A stretch of 64,000 bases of DNA from Streptomyces virginiae (GCF_000720455.1 NZ_JOAK01000020.1:127523-191522); one strand, 5' to 3'. Shown: positions 54,853 through 63,520, counted from the first letter of the stretch. Made by a program: numbers and translations. The notes: generated by a model not told the origin, from the sequence alone.

Positions 54853-55161
54853 GTGACCACCTACGTCATCACCGTGCCCGGCACCTTCCTGAGCGACATC
54901 GACGACGAGACACGCTCCGAGCTGACCAGGAGGCTGGCTTCGCACCACACAGACCTGAGCGAGACGGAAGACGTGGAACTGCTCACGGTCCACGAGGGCG
55001 GCACCTTTTCGGTCCGGCTCGAAGTCGAGGCCCCGGACCGGGCAACGGCCGAGGGCGACGCCGTCCGCCTGCTGGCCGCCACCCTTGAGGAACTGGGCTT
55101 CCCGGAGAAGGACGCCCCTCTGGGGCCGCCCGCGGTCACGGGGATCGACGGCGAGTCCTGA
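54853..55161 (+). CDS. small hypothetical protein
   Basis: 102 residues from GTG at 54853 with an AGGAGG ribosome site five bases upstream. It is acidic, with alternating strands and helices (TYVITVPGTFLSDIDDETR, FSVRLEVEAPDRATAEGDAV). It looks like a compact alpha/beta domain, and I recognise no family. It is divergent from the WhiB gene. Confidence 0.7.
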   Translation: MTTYVITVPGTFLSDIDDETRSELTRRLASHHTDLSETEDVELLTVHEGGTFSVRLEVEAPDRATAEGDAVRLLAATLEELGFPEKDAPLGPPAVTGIDGES

Positions 55162-55272
55162 CACCCCGTCGGCTCCCTCGCGACGGCGGGCGAACACCAC
55201 GATCGACCGGCCCCGGCCCGTACGGACCCACGAGGCCCGGATGGACCCCCGAGGTCCGGGCATCAGCGCGAC

Positions 55273-55764
55273 ATGGCTGTCCTACGAAAGCTCGCCCGCC
55301 CCCTGCTCGCCGCTCCGTTCGTGACCGGCGGCCTGCGCACCCTGCGCCGCCCCGACACCGCCCTGACGGAAGCAGCACGGCCCGTCATACGGGCGGTGGG
55401 GGACCGTGTCCCGGCCCTCGCCGTGGATCCGCCGCAGCTGGTGCGCGCCACCGGCGCGATCCGGGCCACCGCGGGCCTGCTGTTCGCGACGGGGCGCGCC
55501 CCGCGCCTGGCCGCCCTCACCCTCGCTGCCACGCTGGTGCCGGCCTCCCTCACCACGCACGCCTTCTGGACGGAGGAGGACCCGGAGGAACGCGCCCGGC
55601 AGCGCGCTCACTTCCTGACGGACCTCTCCGCCCTGGGAGGGCTCCTGATCGCCGCCGCGGACACCCACGGCAAGCCCTCGCTCGCCTACCGCTCGCGGCA
55701 CGCGCTCCGCCGGCGCCCGGAGGGTGCTGTCCGGGGCCGGGCCACTGCCGCACTTCGGCGCTGA
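55273..55764 (+). CDS. DoxX-family membrane protein
   Basis: 163 residues from ATG at 55273. The DoxX pattern is visible: KLARPLLAAPFVTGGL at the start, a second helix after RATGAIRATAGLLFATGRAPR, ALTLAATLVPASLTTHAFW, and DLSALGGLLIAAADTHGKPS. It has three to four membrane helices. DoxX-like proteins are linked to redox and thiosulfate metabolism, but for this type no activity is fixed. Confidence 0.85.
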   Translation: MAVLRKLARPLLAAPFVTGGLRTLRRPDTALTEAARPVIRAVGDRVPALAVDPPQLVRATGAIRATAGLLFATGRAPRLAALTLAATLVPASLTTHAFWTEEDPEERARQRAHFLTDLSALGGLLIAAADTHGKPSLAYRSRHALRRRPEGAVRGRATAALRR

Positions 55765-55833
55765 ACCGACCACGCTCCGACGCGGGCCCCGATCGACGCG
55801 GGCCCCGACCGGCTCGTGTCCCGTCGGGGCGCC

Positions 55834-56838
55834 TCAATCCCGGGACGGAGCTTGCGCGGGCACGGGGTGGATGACGCCGGTGAGGCGTTCCGAGAGGGCC
55901 CACAACCGGTGGGCGGTGTCCGCGTCCTCGATGGCGCGTTCCCGGCTGCGGAGTACGGGTTCGCCGCGGAGCTGGAACGGCCCGTCGGGCACGACGTAGC
56001 TTCCTCCGGGCAGGTCGGGCACGGTCGCGGCGTACAGGGAGGTCTTCGCGCCCTCCGGCGTCGGGCGGAAGGCGCTGCGCAGGAGCAGGCGCATCAGGGC
56101 TCCGTACGCGCGGCCCCGGGTGCTGTTGGCTCCGCCGGTGAGTACGTTCGAGCGGGTGAGCCCGGGGGCCACGGCCATGCTGCGCAGTCCCAGCCCGGCG
56201 GCGTCTGCCCTGCGCTGCAGTTCCGTCGCGAAGTACAGGTTGGCCCGCTTGGACTGGATGTAGGTGAACAGGGGCCGGTAGCCGCGCTCGGCGTCGAGGT
56301 TGCCCATGTCGAACCGGGCGAACCGCTGCCCCTCACTGCTGACCGTCACCACGCGCGGGTCGGGGGAGGCCAGGAGGTGCGGCATGAGGAGTCCGGTGAG
56401 TGCGAACGTCCCGAGGTGGTTGACGCCGAACTGGGACTCGAAGCCGTCGGCGGTCCGCGAGAACGGCACCATGGCGATGCCGGCGTTGTTGACCAGGAGG
56501 TCGAGGCGGTCGTGATTCCAGCCTTCGGCGAACCGGCGGACGGACTTCAGGTCGGCGAGGTCGAGCAGGCGGAGTTCGGCGCGGGCACCGGGTACTTCGG
56601 CCCGCAGGCGCTCCAGCGCCTCCTGCCCGCGCTGCTGGCTGCGGCAGGCGAGGACGACGTGGGCGCCGCGGCGGGCGAGTTCGCGGGCGGTGACGTACCC
56701 GATTCCGCTGTTGGCGCCGGTGACCACGGCCAGACGGCCCGACTGGCCGGGGATGGAGTCGGGCGTCCACCGGTCGCTCGGCGAAGCGTGGGCGTGCGCC
56801 GGGACGGCGTGGGCGTGCGCCCGGGTGGCAGGGGTCAT
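55834..56838 (-). CDS. short-chain dehydrogenase/reductase
   Basis: 334 residues from ATG at 56838. NAD(P) motif VVTGANSGIG, NNAG, and catalytic Ser-Tyr-Lys with YIQSK, in the order of retinol-dehydrogenase/protochlorophyllide-reductase-like SDRs. The N-terminus is a His/Ala-rich low-complexity stretch (HAHAVPAHAHAS) encoded by two direct DNA repeats at about 56780-56820. It is divergent from the TetR gene at 56960, with two operator-like palindromes between them, so it is probably the TetR target. The substrate is unknown. Confidence 0.88.
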   Translation of the reverse strand: MTPATRAHAHAVPAHAHASPSDRWTPDSIPGQSGRLAVVTGANSGIGYVTARELARRGAHVVLACRSQQRGQEALERLRAEVPGARAELRLLDLADLKSVRRFAEGWNHDRLDLLVNNAGIAMVPFSRTADGFESQFGVNHLGTFALTGLLMPHLLASPDPRVVTVSSEGQRFARFDMGNLDAERGYRPLFTYIQSKRANLYFATELQRRADAAGLGLRSMAVAPGLTRSNVLTGGANSTRGRAYGALMRLLLRSAFRPTPEGAKTSLYAATVPDLPGGSYVVPDGPFQLRGEPVLRSRERAIEDADTAHRLWALSERLTGVIHPVPAQAPSRD

Positions 56839-56890
56839 GGCTACCTCGATCCATGGGTGCGGGGCCTGGACGCAGGCAGCGTCAAGCCGC

Positions 56891-56958
56891 ATTGCAACCA
56901 AGAGTTGCAATATGCTGATGCTGTCGTATGCGCCGTCCATAAAGCAACTGGGAGTTGC
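56891..56958. promoter_or_regulatory. twin operator palindromes between SDR and TetR genes
   Basis: Site 1: 8-bp arms at 56891-56898 and 56904-56911 (ATTGCAAC, 5 bases, GTTGCAAT). Site 2: 6-bp arms at 56944-56949 and 56953-56958 (GCAACT, 3 bases, AGTTGC), ending just before the TetR start codon. Both share the TTGCAA/GCAACT core. They are the likely binding sites of the adjacent TetR protein, repressing both divergent genes. Confidence 0.75.
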
Positions 56959-56959
56959 A

Positions 56960-57574
56960 ATGAAGCCTGCCGAGCCCACCCCGCAGCGCGGCCCCACCGT
57001 CGGGCGCGGCAGCCGGATGCGCGCCGCCGTACTGGCGGCCACCATCACCGAACTCACGGAAACCGGGTACGCCGCCCTGACCGTCGACGCCGTCGCCCAG
57101 CGGGCCGGCGTACACAAGACGACGATCTACCGGAACTGGAAGACCTCCGACGGCCTCGTCGCGGACGCTCTGGCCCACCACTTCGCCACCGACATCCCGA
57201 TCCCCGACACCGGCGCGGTGAAGAACGACCTGCGCGCCCTCGCCCGCGCACTCGTCGCGACCATGACCACGAGCGCGGGCCGTGCCCTGCTGACCACGGC
57301 CCTCTCGGACACCGCGCGCACGCCCCGGCTCGCCGAGATCAAGCGCGCCCTCTTCGAGGACCGCTTTCGGCGCGCGGAGCCCGTCGTCTGCCGAGCCGTG
57401 GAACGCGGCGAACTGCCTACGGACACCGACCCGGGCGAACTCCTCAAAGCCCTTGTCGCGCCGATCTACTTCCGCCTCGTGTTCACCGGCGAACCGGTCG
57501 ACGAGACCACCGCCGACCGGGCAGTGGACGTCGCTTTGGCCGCCGCCCACGCCCACGCACTGTCGGCACCATGA
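56960..57574 (+). CDS. TetR-family transcriptional regulator
   Basis: 204 residues from ATG at 56960. The TetR helix-turn-helix is LTVDAVAQRAGVHKTTIYRNWKTSDGL. The C-terminal ligand domain (about 75-204) has APIYFRLVFTGEPVDE, as in the TetR_C subgroup near RutR/SCO1712-like proteins. A palindrome overlaps its translation start region, suggesting autoregulation. The divergent SDR is the expected target. Confidence 0.9.
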   Translation: MKPAEPTPQRGPTVGRGSRMRAAVLAATITELTETGYAALTVDAVAQRAGVHKTTIYRNWKTSDGLVADALAHHFATDIPIPDTGAVKNDLRALARALVATMTTSAGRALLTTALSDTARTPRLAEIKRALFEDRFRRAEPVVCRAVERGELPTDTDPGELLKALVAPIYFRLVFTGEPVDETTADRAVDVALAAAHAHALSAP

Positions 57575-57584
57575 CCAGGAGCAG

Positions 57585-57627
57585 CCGGTCGGCCGGTCGG
57601 CCGGTCGGCATGTCGGCCGGTCGGCTC
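57585..57627. repeat. tandem ccggtcgg repeats
   Basis: The short gap between the convergent TetR and kinase genes consists largely of repeated 8-bp units of the ccggtcgg type. They can fold back on themselves and may also act as the terminator for both genes. Confidence 0.5.
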
Positions 57628-57638
57628 GGTCCTCGCTC

Positions 57639-59717
57639 TCAGCGCCAGGCGGGGTGGCCTTCGGTGGAGTCTCCGGTGGTGAGCGCCTGCTCGCCGGTCC
57701 GGTCCGTGCGGACGGCCCAGATCACCGGCTTCTCGTAGGGGCCGCGGACGAACGCCACCCACTTGCCGTCGACGGACCAGGCGGGGTCCATCTCATGGGC
57801 GCTGGTGGCGACCAGTTCACGGTCGTCACTGCCGTCGGAGTCCACGAGGCGGATGTCGCCGTGGGTGCCGGTGCCGTAGGTGCCCGCCGTGTAGGCGAAG
57901 GTGGCGCCGTCGGGTGACCACACCGGGTCGAGGGCCGGGTGGGGCAGCCGGGTCACCTGCCGGGGGGCGGGAGTGGGGTTGGGCGCGGCGGGGTCGACCA
58001 GGTGGATCTGCCAGTTCTCGGGCGTGGTCTGCAGGCAGACCGCGATGCTCTTGCCGTCCGGCGACCACGCGGGATCCTCGACCTGGCCCGTGCCCGAGGT
58101 GAGCTGGCGGGCCGAGCCGTCGGCGACGCCGACCACGAACAGCTGCTGGACACCGTCTTTCATGCGGAGCACGGCGAGCCGGCTGCCGTCCGGCGACCAG
58201 GACACCCTGCCGCCGGCGATGGAGGTGATCCGGCGCGCGTTCGAACCGTCGGCGTTGGCGGTCCAGACGGCCGTGCCCTCGGGCGTGCTGCGGGTGAACG
58301 CGAACGCCCTGCGGTCGGGGGACCACTGGGGCAGGGTGGCGCAGGCGCCCGCGGCTCCTGTGATGAGCTGCACGGGCTTCTCCGCCGCGGCGTCCCGGCG
58401 GGCGATGACGCCGTGGCACGTCCCGGGCCAGCCCGGGGCGGTGTCCTGCCGGACCAGAAGGGGTTCGGTCGGGAACGAGGCGGGGGCGGGGGCGGATTCG
58501 CTGGGCGTGGTGTTGCCGCCCTTGGAGTTGTCCTTGGTGGAGTCGTGCCAGGGCTGCCACACGAACAGGCCGACGACCGCGAGGGACGTCGCGAGCGCTG
58601 CCGCCAGCACCATTGCGCGGCGACGCCGGGACCTCTCCACACCTGCCGGCGCCGCGGGCGCGGGCGCGGGTGCGGTCACGGGTACGGGAACGGGTACGGG
58701 GCCGAACCCCGCCGACGGACCCGTCACCGTACGCTCCTGTTCGGGGCGGGGCTCCACGACACCGGGCGGGTCGGTGTCCGCTGCGGGAAGGGCCTGCGGG
58801 CTGCCGGACGGGCCGGCCGGCGGGCTGTCCGCAGCGGTGGGGGGCGCCGTCGGCTCGGGGGGCGGGAGCAGCCGCGTTGCCGCATCCGGCAGCCACGAGT
58901 CACCGTCCGGGTGGTGGACGGTGAGGGTGGCGAGGAAGGCAGTCGGGGTGGGCCTTGCCGCCGGGTCCTTGGACAGGCAGGCGCCGATGGCCTCGCGGAG
59001 TTCGGAGGGCACCGCGCTCAGGTCCGGTTCCTCGTACACCACCTTGTAGTGCCTGGCTGCGGACGGGCCGTCGCCGAAGGGGGCCCCGCCCGCCGCCTGG
59101 GTGAGCACCACTCCGAGAGCGAACATGTCGACCGCGGGGGTGACCGCACCGCCGCCGGTGAGCTGCTCCGGTGCCAGGAACCCCGGCGTGCCGACCTGCA
59201 GGCCGGTCTGCGTCAGGGCCGTTCCGTCCAGGGCGCGCGCGATGCCGAAGTCGATGACGCGCGGCCCGTCCTCCGCGACGATGATGTTCGCGGGCTTCAG
59301 ATCGCGGTGGATGACCCCCGCCCGGTGGATGGCCTCAAGTGCCTCGGCCAGGCCGGCCGCCAGGACGGTGAGCGTGTCGGCAGGCAGCGATCCGACGCGC
59401 GCGAGTACCGCTTGCAGGGTGGGTCCGGGGACGAAGGCCGTCACCAGCCAGGCCGGATCCCCGTCCGGGTCGGCGTCGACCACCGGCGCGGTGTGGAAGC
59501 CGCCGACCCGCCGTGCCGCCGCGACCTCGTCGGCGAACCTGCGCCTGAACCCGGGCTCGGTGCTCAACTCGGGGCGTACGACCTTGACGGCGACCGCCCG
59601 GCCGGACTGCGAGCGGCCCAGGTAGACCACCCCCATGCCACCCTGGCCGAGCCGTCCCACCAGCCGATAGCGGCCCTCGCCGAGCGAAGTCGGATCGCCC
59701 GATTCGAGCGGCTTCAT
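57639..59717 (-). CDS. receptor-like Ser/Thr protein kinase with extracellular beta-propeller
   Basis: 692 residues from ATG at 59717. Kinase domain about 10-270: glycine loop LGQGGMGVVYLG, AVKVV lysine, VIHRDLKPANIIV, VIDFGIAR and a GTPGFLAPEQ activation segment. A Pro/Ala-rich linker leads to one membrane helix (AMVLAAALATSLAVVGLFVW, near 400). The outside part has TolB/PD40-type blades (WSPDRRAFAFTRS, WSPDGSRLAVLRM, WSPDGKSIAVC, WSPDGATFAYTAG and WSVDGKWVAFV). PknB-family kinases of this plan phosphorylate cytoplasmic targets in response to outside ligands. The ligand is unknown. Confidence 0.92.
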   Translation of the reverse strand: MKPLESGDPTSLGEGRYRLVGRLGQGGMGVVYLGRSQSGRAVAVKVVRPELSTEPGFRRRFADEVAAARRVGGFHTAPVVDADPDGDPAWLVTAFVPGPTLQAVLARVGSLPADTLTVLAAGLAEALEAIHRAGVIHRDLKPANIIVAEDGPRVIDFGIARALDGTALTQTGLQVGTPGFLAPEQLTGGGAVTPAVDMFALGVVLTQAAGGAPFGDGPSAARHYKVVYEEPDLSAVPSELREAIGACLSKDPAARPTPTAFLATLTVHHPDGDSWLPDAATRLLPPPEPTAPPTAADSPPAGPSGSPQALPAADTDPPGVVEPRPEQERTVTGPSAGFGPVPVPVPVTAPAPAPAAPAGVERSRRRRAMVLAAALATSLAVVGLFVWQPWHDSTKDNSKGGNTTPSESAPAPASFPTEPLLVRQDTAPGWPGTCHGVIARRDAAAEKPVQLITGAAGACATLPQWSPDRRAFAFTRSTPEGTAVWTANADGSNARRITSIAGGRVSWSPDGSRLAVLRMKDGVQQLFVVGVADGSARQLTSGTGQVEDPAWSPDGKSIAVCLQTTPENWQIHLVDPAAPNPTPAPRQVTRLPHPALDPVWSPDGATFAYTAGTYGTGTHGDIRLVDSDGSDDRELVATSAHEMDPAWSVDGKWVAFVRGPYEKPVIWAVRTDRTGEQALTTGDSTEGHPAWR

Positions 59718-59865
59718 ATGTCCCCCGTTTCCCACCTTGCGCGATGAACAGCCTCTCCCTATCTGTCGCGCCGTCCACCAGTCAAGCGAGTCCCACGCGA
59801 GGACCCGTACGGGGTGCCTGTACGAGGTTCGGCAGGCGTGCCGCCGGCGGCCCGCCGCGGCGGAA

Positions 59866-61221
59866 TCAGGAGGTGGCGGGTGCGATGGCCTCGGAGGACT
59901 CCGATGCCTCGGCGGGTGCCGCGACCTCCGCCTCGGCCTCGGTCTCGGGGCGGGGGATGCGGTGCAGCCCCCGGCGGTCGTAGAGGCGGGTGACGGCGAA
60001 GCCGAAGAGCAGCGCAGCGACCAGTGCGACGCCCATGGAGGCCCATGCCCGGGTGAGCCCCGCGTCGGCCTGGGCCCCGTAGTAGAGCAGGGAGCGGAGC
60101 CCCTCGGTGATCTGGCGCAGCGGTTCGAACTCGGCGAGGGCGCGGAAGAACCCGGGCAGCGCCTGGACGGGCACGGTGGCGCCGGAGGAGGGGACGGCCA
60201 TCGCGACGAAGACGATGGTGGCCAGCAGCATGCCCGGGGTGCCGAAGGCGGCGAACAGGGCCAGGCTGCCGATGCCGACGACCGCGATGGTGGCGACGGA
60301 GTAGAGCCACAGCAGGCCCAGGTGGGAGGCGTCCATGTCGAGGATGCCGACCGTGGCGACCTCCACCAGGGTGCCCATGACCAGGGACAGGCCGAGCATG
60401 AGGGCCATGCCGATGGCCAGGGTGCGGACGCGGCTGGTGTGCTGGACGGGTTCGCGCTTGCGGAAGGGACCGAAGTCGGTGTGCAGGTAGCCGAGCGCGG
60501 TGTCGACCTGGGAGTTGACCACGTTGGCGCCGAGCATGCCGCAGACGACCAGGACCAGCGCGTAGTAGAAGGCGCTCAGACCCATGGCGCTGCGGGGCCC
60601 GACGGGGTGGCCGTCGGCGACGGTCACGGTCACCGGGTCGGCCAGCTTGAGCTGTGCGGCCGTCGGGAGCGGGGTCTTCTGGGATCCGGCCTGCTTGAGG
60701 AGCTCCTGGCCGAGCTGGGCGGAGGCGGCGTGGGCAGCCTTCTGCGCGGCCTGCGAGGCCATGGAGGAGCCGATGCTGCCGGCGGCCTGGTTGGTCAGCA
60801 CGGTCATGGTCGGCGGCGCGGCCTTGCCCTGGGGTGCGGGCTGCGGCGCCGTGAGCCCGGTCACCGTGGCCGAGAAGTCGTCGGGGATGACGAGGGTGCC
60901 GAAGAGCTTGCCCTTGCCCAGCCGCTCGTCGGCCTCCTCACGGCTCACGACCTGCCAGTCGATGCTCTTGTCGCCCTTGGCCGCCTGCTGGATCCCGGCG
61001 ACGACCTGCTCGCCCAGGTTGACGTGGCGGCCGCCCGCATCGGCGCCGCGGTCGGCGTTGACCACGGCCACGGGCAGGTCGCGCAGATTGCCCTTGGGGT
61101 TGACGTTGCCGCCGACGTAGAGCAGGGCGAACAGCATCGAGACCACTGCGGCGATGAGTCCCGTTCCGATCCACAGCTGGGGTCGGCGGAGCACGGAGGT
61201 GGGCGGCGTGGGCTGAGGCAT
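59866..61221 (-). CDS. YhgE/Pip-like ABC-2-type membrane protein (DUF3533-like)
   Basis: 451 residues from ATG at 61221. One N-terminal helix (LWIGTGLIAAVVSMLFALLYV), an external domain of about 180 residues with PVAVVNADRGADAGGRHVNLGE, and five to six C-terminal helices (for example LVVCGMLGANVVNSQ and GTPGMLLATIVFVAMAVPSS). This is the YhgE/phage-infection-protein plan related to MmpL- and ABC-2-type exporters. No ATPase gene is adjacent. It faces a MerR gene across a perfect dyad, so it is probably induced by a compound that it exports. Confidence 0.82.
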   Translation of the reverse strand: MPQPTPPTSVLRRPQLWIGTGLIAAVVSMLFALLYVGGNVNPKGNLRDLPVAVVNADRGADAGGRHVNLGEQVVAGIQQAAKGDKSIDWQVVSREEADERLGKGKLFGTLVIPDDFSATVTGLTAPQPAPQGKAAPPTMTVLTNQAAGSIGSSMASQAAQKAAHAASAQLGQELLKQAGSQKTPLPTAAQLKLADPVTVTVADGHPVGPRSAMGLSAFYYALVLVVCGMLGANVVNSQVDTALGYLHTDFGPFRKREPVQHTSRVRTLAIGMALMLGLSLVMGTLVEVATVGILDMDASHLGLLWLYSVATIAVVGIGSLALFAAFGTPGMLLATIVFVAMAVPSSGATVPVQALPGFFRALAEFEPLRQITEGLRSLLYYGAQADAGLTRAWASMGVALVAALLFGFAVTRLYDRRGLHRIPRPETEAEAEVAAPAEASESSEAIAPATS

Positions 61222-61252
61222 CGATTCTCCGGTGCGGCGGCGTTTCTGTGTT

Positions 61253-61290
61253 GGATACTTCGAGTATCCAGCTACTGGATAGTGGCAGTA
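61253..61290. promoter_or_regulatory. MerR-type operator dyads between exporter and regulator genes
   Basis: A perfect dyad with 7-bp arms at 61253-61259 and 61263-61269 (GGATACT, 3 bases, AGTATCC) is followed by a weaker one with 5-bp arms at 61273-61277 and 61286-61290. Both lie in the AT-rich gap between the divergent starts, where a MerR protein would bind and twist the promoter. Confidence 0.7.
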
Positions 61291-61326
61291 TCTTGTTGTG
61301 GTGTCCAATCGCCGAAGCCAGGTGCA

Positions 61327-62001
61327 ATGAAGATCTCGGAGCTCAGTCGGCGGACCGGCGTGCCGGTCGCCAGCATCAAGTACTTCCTGCGGCAGGGTCT
61401 GCTGCCCGCGGGGCGGGCGACGGCCGCGACCCTGGCCGAGTACGGGGAGGAGCACGCGCAGCGGCTGCGCCTGATCAAGGCGCTGACCACGCTCGGCGGT
61501 CTGTCGATCGCCGCCACCCGCGACGTGCTCGGGGCCGTCGACCAGGCGCACGGCGTCGAGGGGGCCCTCGGGGCGGTCAGCTACGCCCTGCCGGTACCGG
61601 GGGTGCGCCCCGAGGAGGTGTCCGAGGGCGACGCGACCGCGGGGGCGGAGGTGACGGAACTGCTCGCGACCCTGGAGTGGCAGGTGCCGGGGACGTCACC
61701 GCACGTGAAGGGGCTGACGGCGGCGCTGAAGGAACTGCGGCGGCTGGACGCGCACTACGCCCCGGCGGAACTCGCCGCCTACGCGCGGCTGGCGGAGTCC
61801 GTGGCCCGGCTGGACCTGGAGCGCGCGGTCGGCATCGACGACCCGGTGTCACTGGCCGAGCGGGCGGTCGTCGTCCTCGCGGTCTGCGCCCCGGTGTTCG
61901 AGCTCCTACGCCGCCTCGCCCAGGAAGACCAGGTCAGACGCCGAGTCGCGGACGCCGGCGACGCCGGGGCCGTGTCGCCCGACCAGCGCCGGCGGGTGTG
62001 A
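61327..62001 (+). CDS. MerR-family transcriptional regulator
   Basis: 224 residues from ATG at 61327. The N-terminal MerR domain is MKISELSRRTGVPVASIKYF, followed by LRQGLLPAGR and a coiled dimerisation helix. The C-terminal domain (about 100-224) is helical, with no cysteine metal site, so a small organic ligand is more likely than a metal. It is divergent from the YhgE-like exporter, with a dyad operator in between. Confidence 0.88.
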   Translation: MKISELSRRTGVPVASIKYFLRQGLLPAGRATAATLAEYGEEHAQRLRLIKALTTLGGLSIAATRDVLGAVDQAHGVEGALGAVSYALPVPGVRPEEVSEGDATAGAEVTELLATLEWQVPGTSPHVKGLTAALKELRRLDAHYAPAELAAYARLAESVARLDLERAVGIDDPVSLAERAVVVLAVCAPVFELLRRLAQEDQVRRRVADAGDAGAVSPDQRRRV

Positions 62002-62434
62002 CGGCCTGCTCTGCTCCGGAGATCGCGTCGCGGCCGGAGTGCTGTCCGACCCCGGACGGCGCGCCTGGGTTCCCTGCACCCGTTGCCCGTCGTGCGCGGC
62101 CGCTTCGCCCTGCACGACCTCGACGGGGTCCCGGCCGGGCCCGAGGGCCTGCTCCGGCGAGGTCGGATCGACGGTGACGCGGTGATCCCGTCCTCCCTGC
62201 TCAAGGGGGGAGTCACAACCGGCCTCGGCGTAGGTGTCTGCGCCGTCTGCCTGAGCTTGCTCCGGGGTGTTCAGGTCCGCAACGCCCGCGCCCGAACGGG
62301 AAGTGGTGATACGGCGTCTCGGCCGGGTCTTCCACCCCGGTGAGGGGGGTGATGCGGGGGCGAGGCTCAGGTGACGCGCCCAGCCATGGGCCGGGCGCGT
62401 CGTGTCACTTGGTCGTGCGAGCCCGAAGGGCGGC
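62002..62434. other. gene-free stretch
   Basis: About 430 bases after the MerR gene. Open frames on both strands are short or have poor codon bias, and I call none. It forms the 3' flank of the pentapeptide-repeat gene on the minus strand. Confidence 0.4.
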
Positions 62435-62731
62435 TCAGTTGCCGATGCCGGAGGTGCCGACGCCCGAGTTGCCGATGCCGTGGCTGCCGATGCCCGTGTT
62501 CGCGATGCCCGCGCTGCCCAGTCCCCAGTTGGCGACACCGGCGTTCCCGACGCCGTTGTTGAAGGCACCGGCGTTTCCGACACCGTCGTTGAATACGCCG
62601 GCGTTCCCGACGCCGTGGTTGCCGATTCCCGAGCTGCCCACCCCGTCAGCGCTGGCCGTACCGACGCCGACGGCGGCCAGCACTGCCGCGCTACCCAGCA
62701 CGGTCGCCACGCGAAGAAGAGTCGCACGCAT
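62435..62731 (-). CDS. small secreted glycine pentapeptide-repeat protein
   Basis: 98 residues from ATG at 62731 with an AGGAGG site nine bases upstream. A signal peptide (residues 1-29, ending GTASAD) is followed entirely by 13 full units and one partial unit of a five-residue repeat starting at residue 30. Typical units are GVGNA, GVFND, GAFNN, GVANW and GIGSH, so the pattern is G-[VIL]-[GFA]-[NS]-x. The repeat style recalls the NxGxGNxG repeats of mycobacterial PPE-MPTR proteins. There is no anchor or cysteine. It may be a surface or matrix protein; no function is known to me. Confidence 0.8.
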   Translation of the reverse strand: MRATLLRVATVLGSAAVLAAVGVGTASADGVGSSGIGNHGVGNAGVFNDGVGNAGAFNNGVGNAGVANWGLGSAGIANTGIGSHGIGNSGVGTSGIGN

Positions 62732-62887
62732 CCTGACATACCTCCTACTTAGGGGATCTTTCCGCCCATATCCCTAACATGCGGTGAGGCCGTGCACGGG
62801 GATGCCCGCATCTGGCGTGCCGCCCAGTTCCCCCGATGTTCCGGAGGGCTCCCTCCACGAGCGAGCTTGAGGACGCCGCTCCGGATC

Positions 62888-63134
62888 ATGGAAGCCGACG
62901 ACGAGTTGTGGCAGGTGTACAACCCTCTCGCGCCCCGGAGCTATGACCACCCCGGCGGGTACATCACCCGCTTGGCCCCCTACGCGGACTACGCGGACAT
63001 TCGCGTCGCCGTTCGGGACGGCCGCGTCGTCGCCGGACGACGAGGGAGGCCTTGCCCCGGCCAAGGCCCGCCTCCATCCGGGCGTCGCCCCCGCGTCTGA
63101 CACCACACGGCCTGACGCGCCAGAGAACGCCTGA
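62888..63134 (+). pseudogene. frameshifted small gene, function unknown
   Basis: From ATG at 62888 about 48 codons read well (ELWQVYNPLAPRSYDHPGGY, APYADYADIRVAVRDG). Around 63030-63036 good coding character passes to another frame, which continues as DDEGGLAPAKARLHPG to a TGA at 63134. A single frameshift would join them into a protein of about 82 residues. A sequencing error cannot be excluded. I recognise no family. Confidence 0.4.
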
Positions 63135-63244
63135 GGCAAAGCGTCGAGGATGTGGTCGGGGTGCGGTGGGGTGGTGGGGGGTTGAGGATGGGCCAGTACC
63201 TCTTCGGTGCATTTCGCCCTATTTCGCGTGTGGGGAGTGGTGTC

Positions 63245-63520
63245 GTGTTGGAGCGGACTTTGCGTAAGGACCGCACGGAGGTCACGTTCGTCCTGCCGGT
63301 GGACGCTCCGCCGGGGCCGGTGAGTGTGGTGGGGGATTTCAACGACTGGCAGCCCGGTGTCCACACTCTTGAGCCGCGGACGGACGGTAAGCGGGCGGTG
63401 ACGTTGACGCTGCCGAGTGAGGGCACGCATTCGTTCCGTTACCTGGCGGCGGGTGATTACTGGTTCAACGATGAGAGTGCGGGTGACCGGGACGGCCCCA
63501 ACAGCCGCCTGCACACCTGA
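63245..63520 (+). CDS. early-set (isoamylase N / AMPK-glycogen-binding-like) domain protein
   Basis: 91 residues from GTG at 63245. The single domain has VTFVLPVDAPPGPVSVVGDF, NDWQPGVHTL and THSFRYLAAGDYWFNDESAG, the hallmark of the carbohydrate-binding E-set fold (CBM48/AMPK1-like). Free-standing copies of this domain are frequent in streptomycetes and probably bind glycogen-like sugars. A longer upstream start at 63152 is possible but lacks support. Confidence 0.85.
   Translation: MLERTLRKDRTEVTFVLPVDAPPGPVSVVGDFNDWQPGVHTLEPRTDGKRAVTLTLPSEGTHSFRYLAAGDYWFNDESAGDRDGPNSRLHT

Noticed and set aside
62083..62343. Open frame after the MerR gene
   Set aside because: Codon bias is poor, there is no ribosome site, and the peptide shows no fold-like pattern; antisense frames are equally long.
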